Origin: Chloroflexota bacterium
GTDB lineage: Bacteria; Chloroflexota; Dehalococcoidia; GIF9; UBA5629
Direction: 5' to 3'
Assembly: GCA_026389675.1 (NCBI GenBank)
Contig: JAPLHJ010000245.1
Span: 1-6,898, forward strand
Length of the DNA: 6,898 nucleotides
The notes under the pieces were generated by a model, which did not search any database, was not told the DNA's origin, and saw only the letters and a program-made list of their open reading frames with translations. A program made the position numbers and the translations under genes. Position 1 is the first letter of the stretch. Each line of letters opens with the position of its first letter. Of the stretch, positions 6,617-6,898 are shown one piece after another.

Positions 6617-6746
6617 ACTTAGCCTCTTTAACTATTTCTGTTTGACTAACTGAATTTCACAGTATAAGTCGTATTGGTTACAGGCATCATTGCTACGCTT
6701 GGTTCCCTCAATATTGCTTCAATAAAAAGTATTTTACACCGGCAAT

Positions 6747-6779
6747 AAAAAAGAGCTGACTCTGCAGAGCCAGCTCTTT
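6747..6779 (-). terminator. Intrinsic terminator of the right-edge minus-strand gene
   Basis: A hairpin with a 9-bp outer stem (AAAGAGCTG with CAGCTCTTT), one A/C mismatch, a 3-bp inner stem CTC/GAG and a TGCA loop. On the minus strand it runs into TTTTTTATT, a good U-tract, 21 nt after the stop codon at 6801. On the plus strand it is followed by CTTTACATTTT, a weaker T-rich run, so it may also stop readthrough from the tRNA gene. Confidence 0.88.
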
Positions 6780-6800
6780 ACATTTTCAGGAAAAAATATG

Positions 6801-6898
6801 CTATAAAACCACCTTCCCGAGTTCTTTCAAGCCGGCATCCAGGCCACGTCCGAACAACTTCAGTTTAATCGGCTCACCGTTGCCATATTTTCTATATA
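6801..6898 (-). CDS. C-terminal end of an unrecognised protein (5' part outside window)
   Basis: The minus strand is open from the window edge to a TAG at 6803-6801, giving the last 31 residues: YRKYGNGEPIKLKLFGRGLD, then AGLKELGKVVL. I do not recognise the family. The stretch is basic, with an alternating hydrophobic pattern (IKLKLF) then a likely helix, consistent with the end of a small alpha/beta domain. The well-formed terminator starting 21 nt downstream supports a real coding end. The frame is short, so the call depends mainly on that terminator. Confidence 0.6.
   Translation of the reverse strand, partial: YRKYGNGEPIKLKLFGRGLDAGLKELGKVVL

Noticed and set aside
6617..6746. Intergenic stretch after tRNA-Pro, examined for another tRNA, small ORF or terminator
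   Set aside because: No cloverleaf, no convincing hairpin with a T-run and no start with a ribosome site could be found.
1..6898. Search for CRISPR arrays, insertion sequences, attachment-site duplications of the tRNA 3' end, or defence genes
   Set aside because: No regularly spaced repeats, transposase or integrase motifs, or second copy of the tRNA 3' end were seen; the region looks like a stable housekeeping segment.

Overview
The window reads as an ordinary bacterial chromosomal segment of mid GC content, with dense, short-spaced genes, two TTG starts and a tRNA gene with an encoded CCA end. The gene set (MacB-type ABC exporter, FolE, DIM6/NTAB-type flavin reductase, short threonine synthase, monofunctional homoserine dehydrogenase with a C-terminal ACT domain, membrane-anchored parvulin-like protein) and the style of the proteins suggest an anaerobic Chloroflexota lineage such as Dehalococcoidia. 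That placement is an impression from protein style, not a search result.

Left part (1-1619, plus strand): the end of an ABC-transporter ATPase of the LolD/MacB type overlaps by 4 bp (ATGA) with its permease, a four-helix MacB/FtsX-family protein. No periplasmic adaptor gene is visible; it may lie to the left of the window.

Centre (6448 down to 1622, minus strand): five genes run head to tail with gaps of 4, 2, 27 and 24 nt and form a probable single operon. In transcription order they are a membrane-anchored protein with two degenerate parvulin repeats, homoserine dehydrogenase (hom), threonine synthase (thrC), a flavin reductase-like protein, and GTP cyclohydrolase I (folE). hom and thrC supply the first and last of the three steps from aspartate semialdehyde to threonine (homoserine kinase is not here). 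folE opens the folate/pterin pathway. The operon meets the ABC permease tail to tail with only 2 bp between stop codons.

Right part (6449-6898): a 91-bp divergent intergenic region separates the operon from a tRNA-Pro(GGG) gene on the plus strand. It holds two perfect 7-bp inverted repeats, one of them placed over possible -10 elements for both directions. After the tRNA come about 130 bp with no recognisable gene, then a clear intrinsic terminator serving a minus-strand gene of which only the last 31 codons are inside the window.

I found no mobile element, CRISPR array, toxin or defence system. The most unusual points are the loss of both canonical parvulin histidines in both repeats of the anchored protein and the symmetric architecture of the divergent promoter region.
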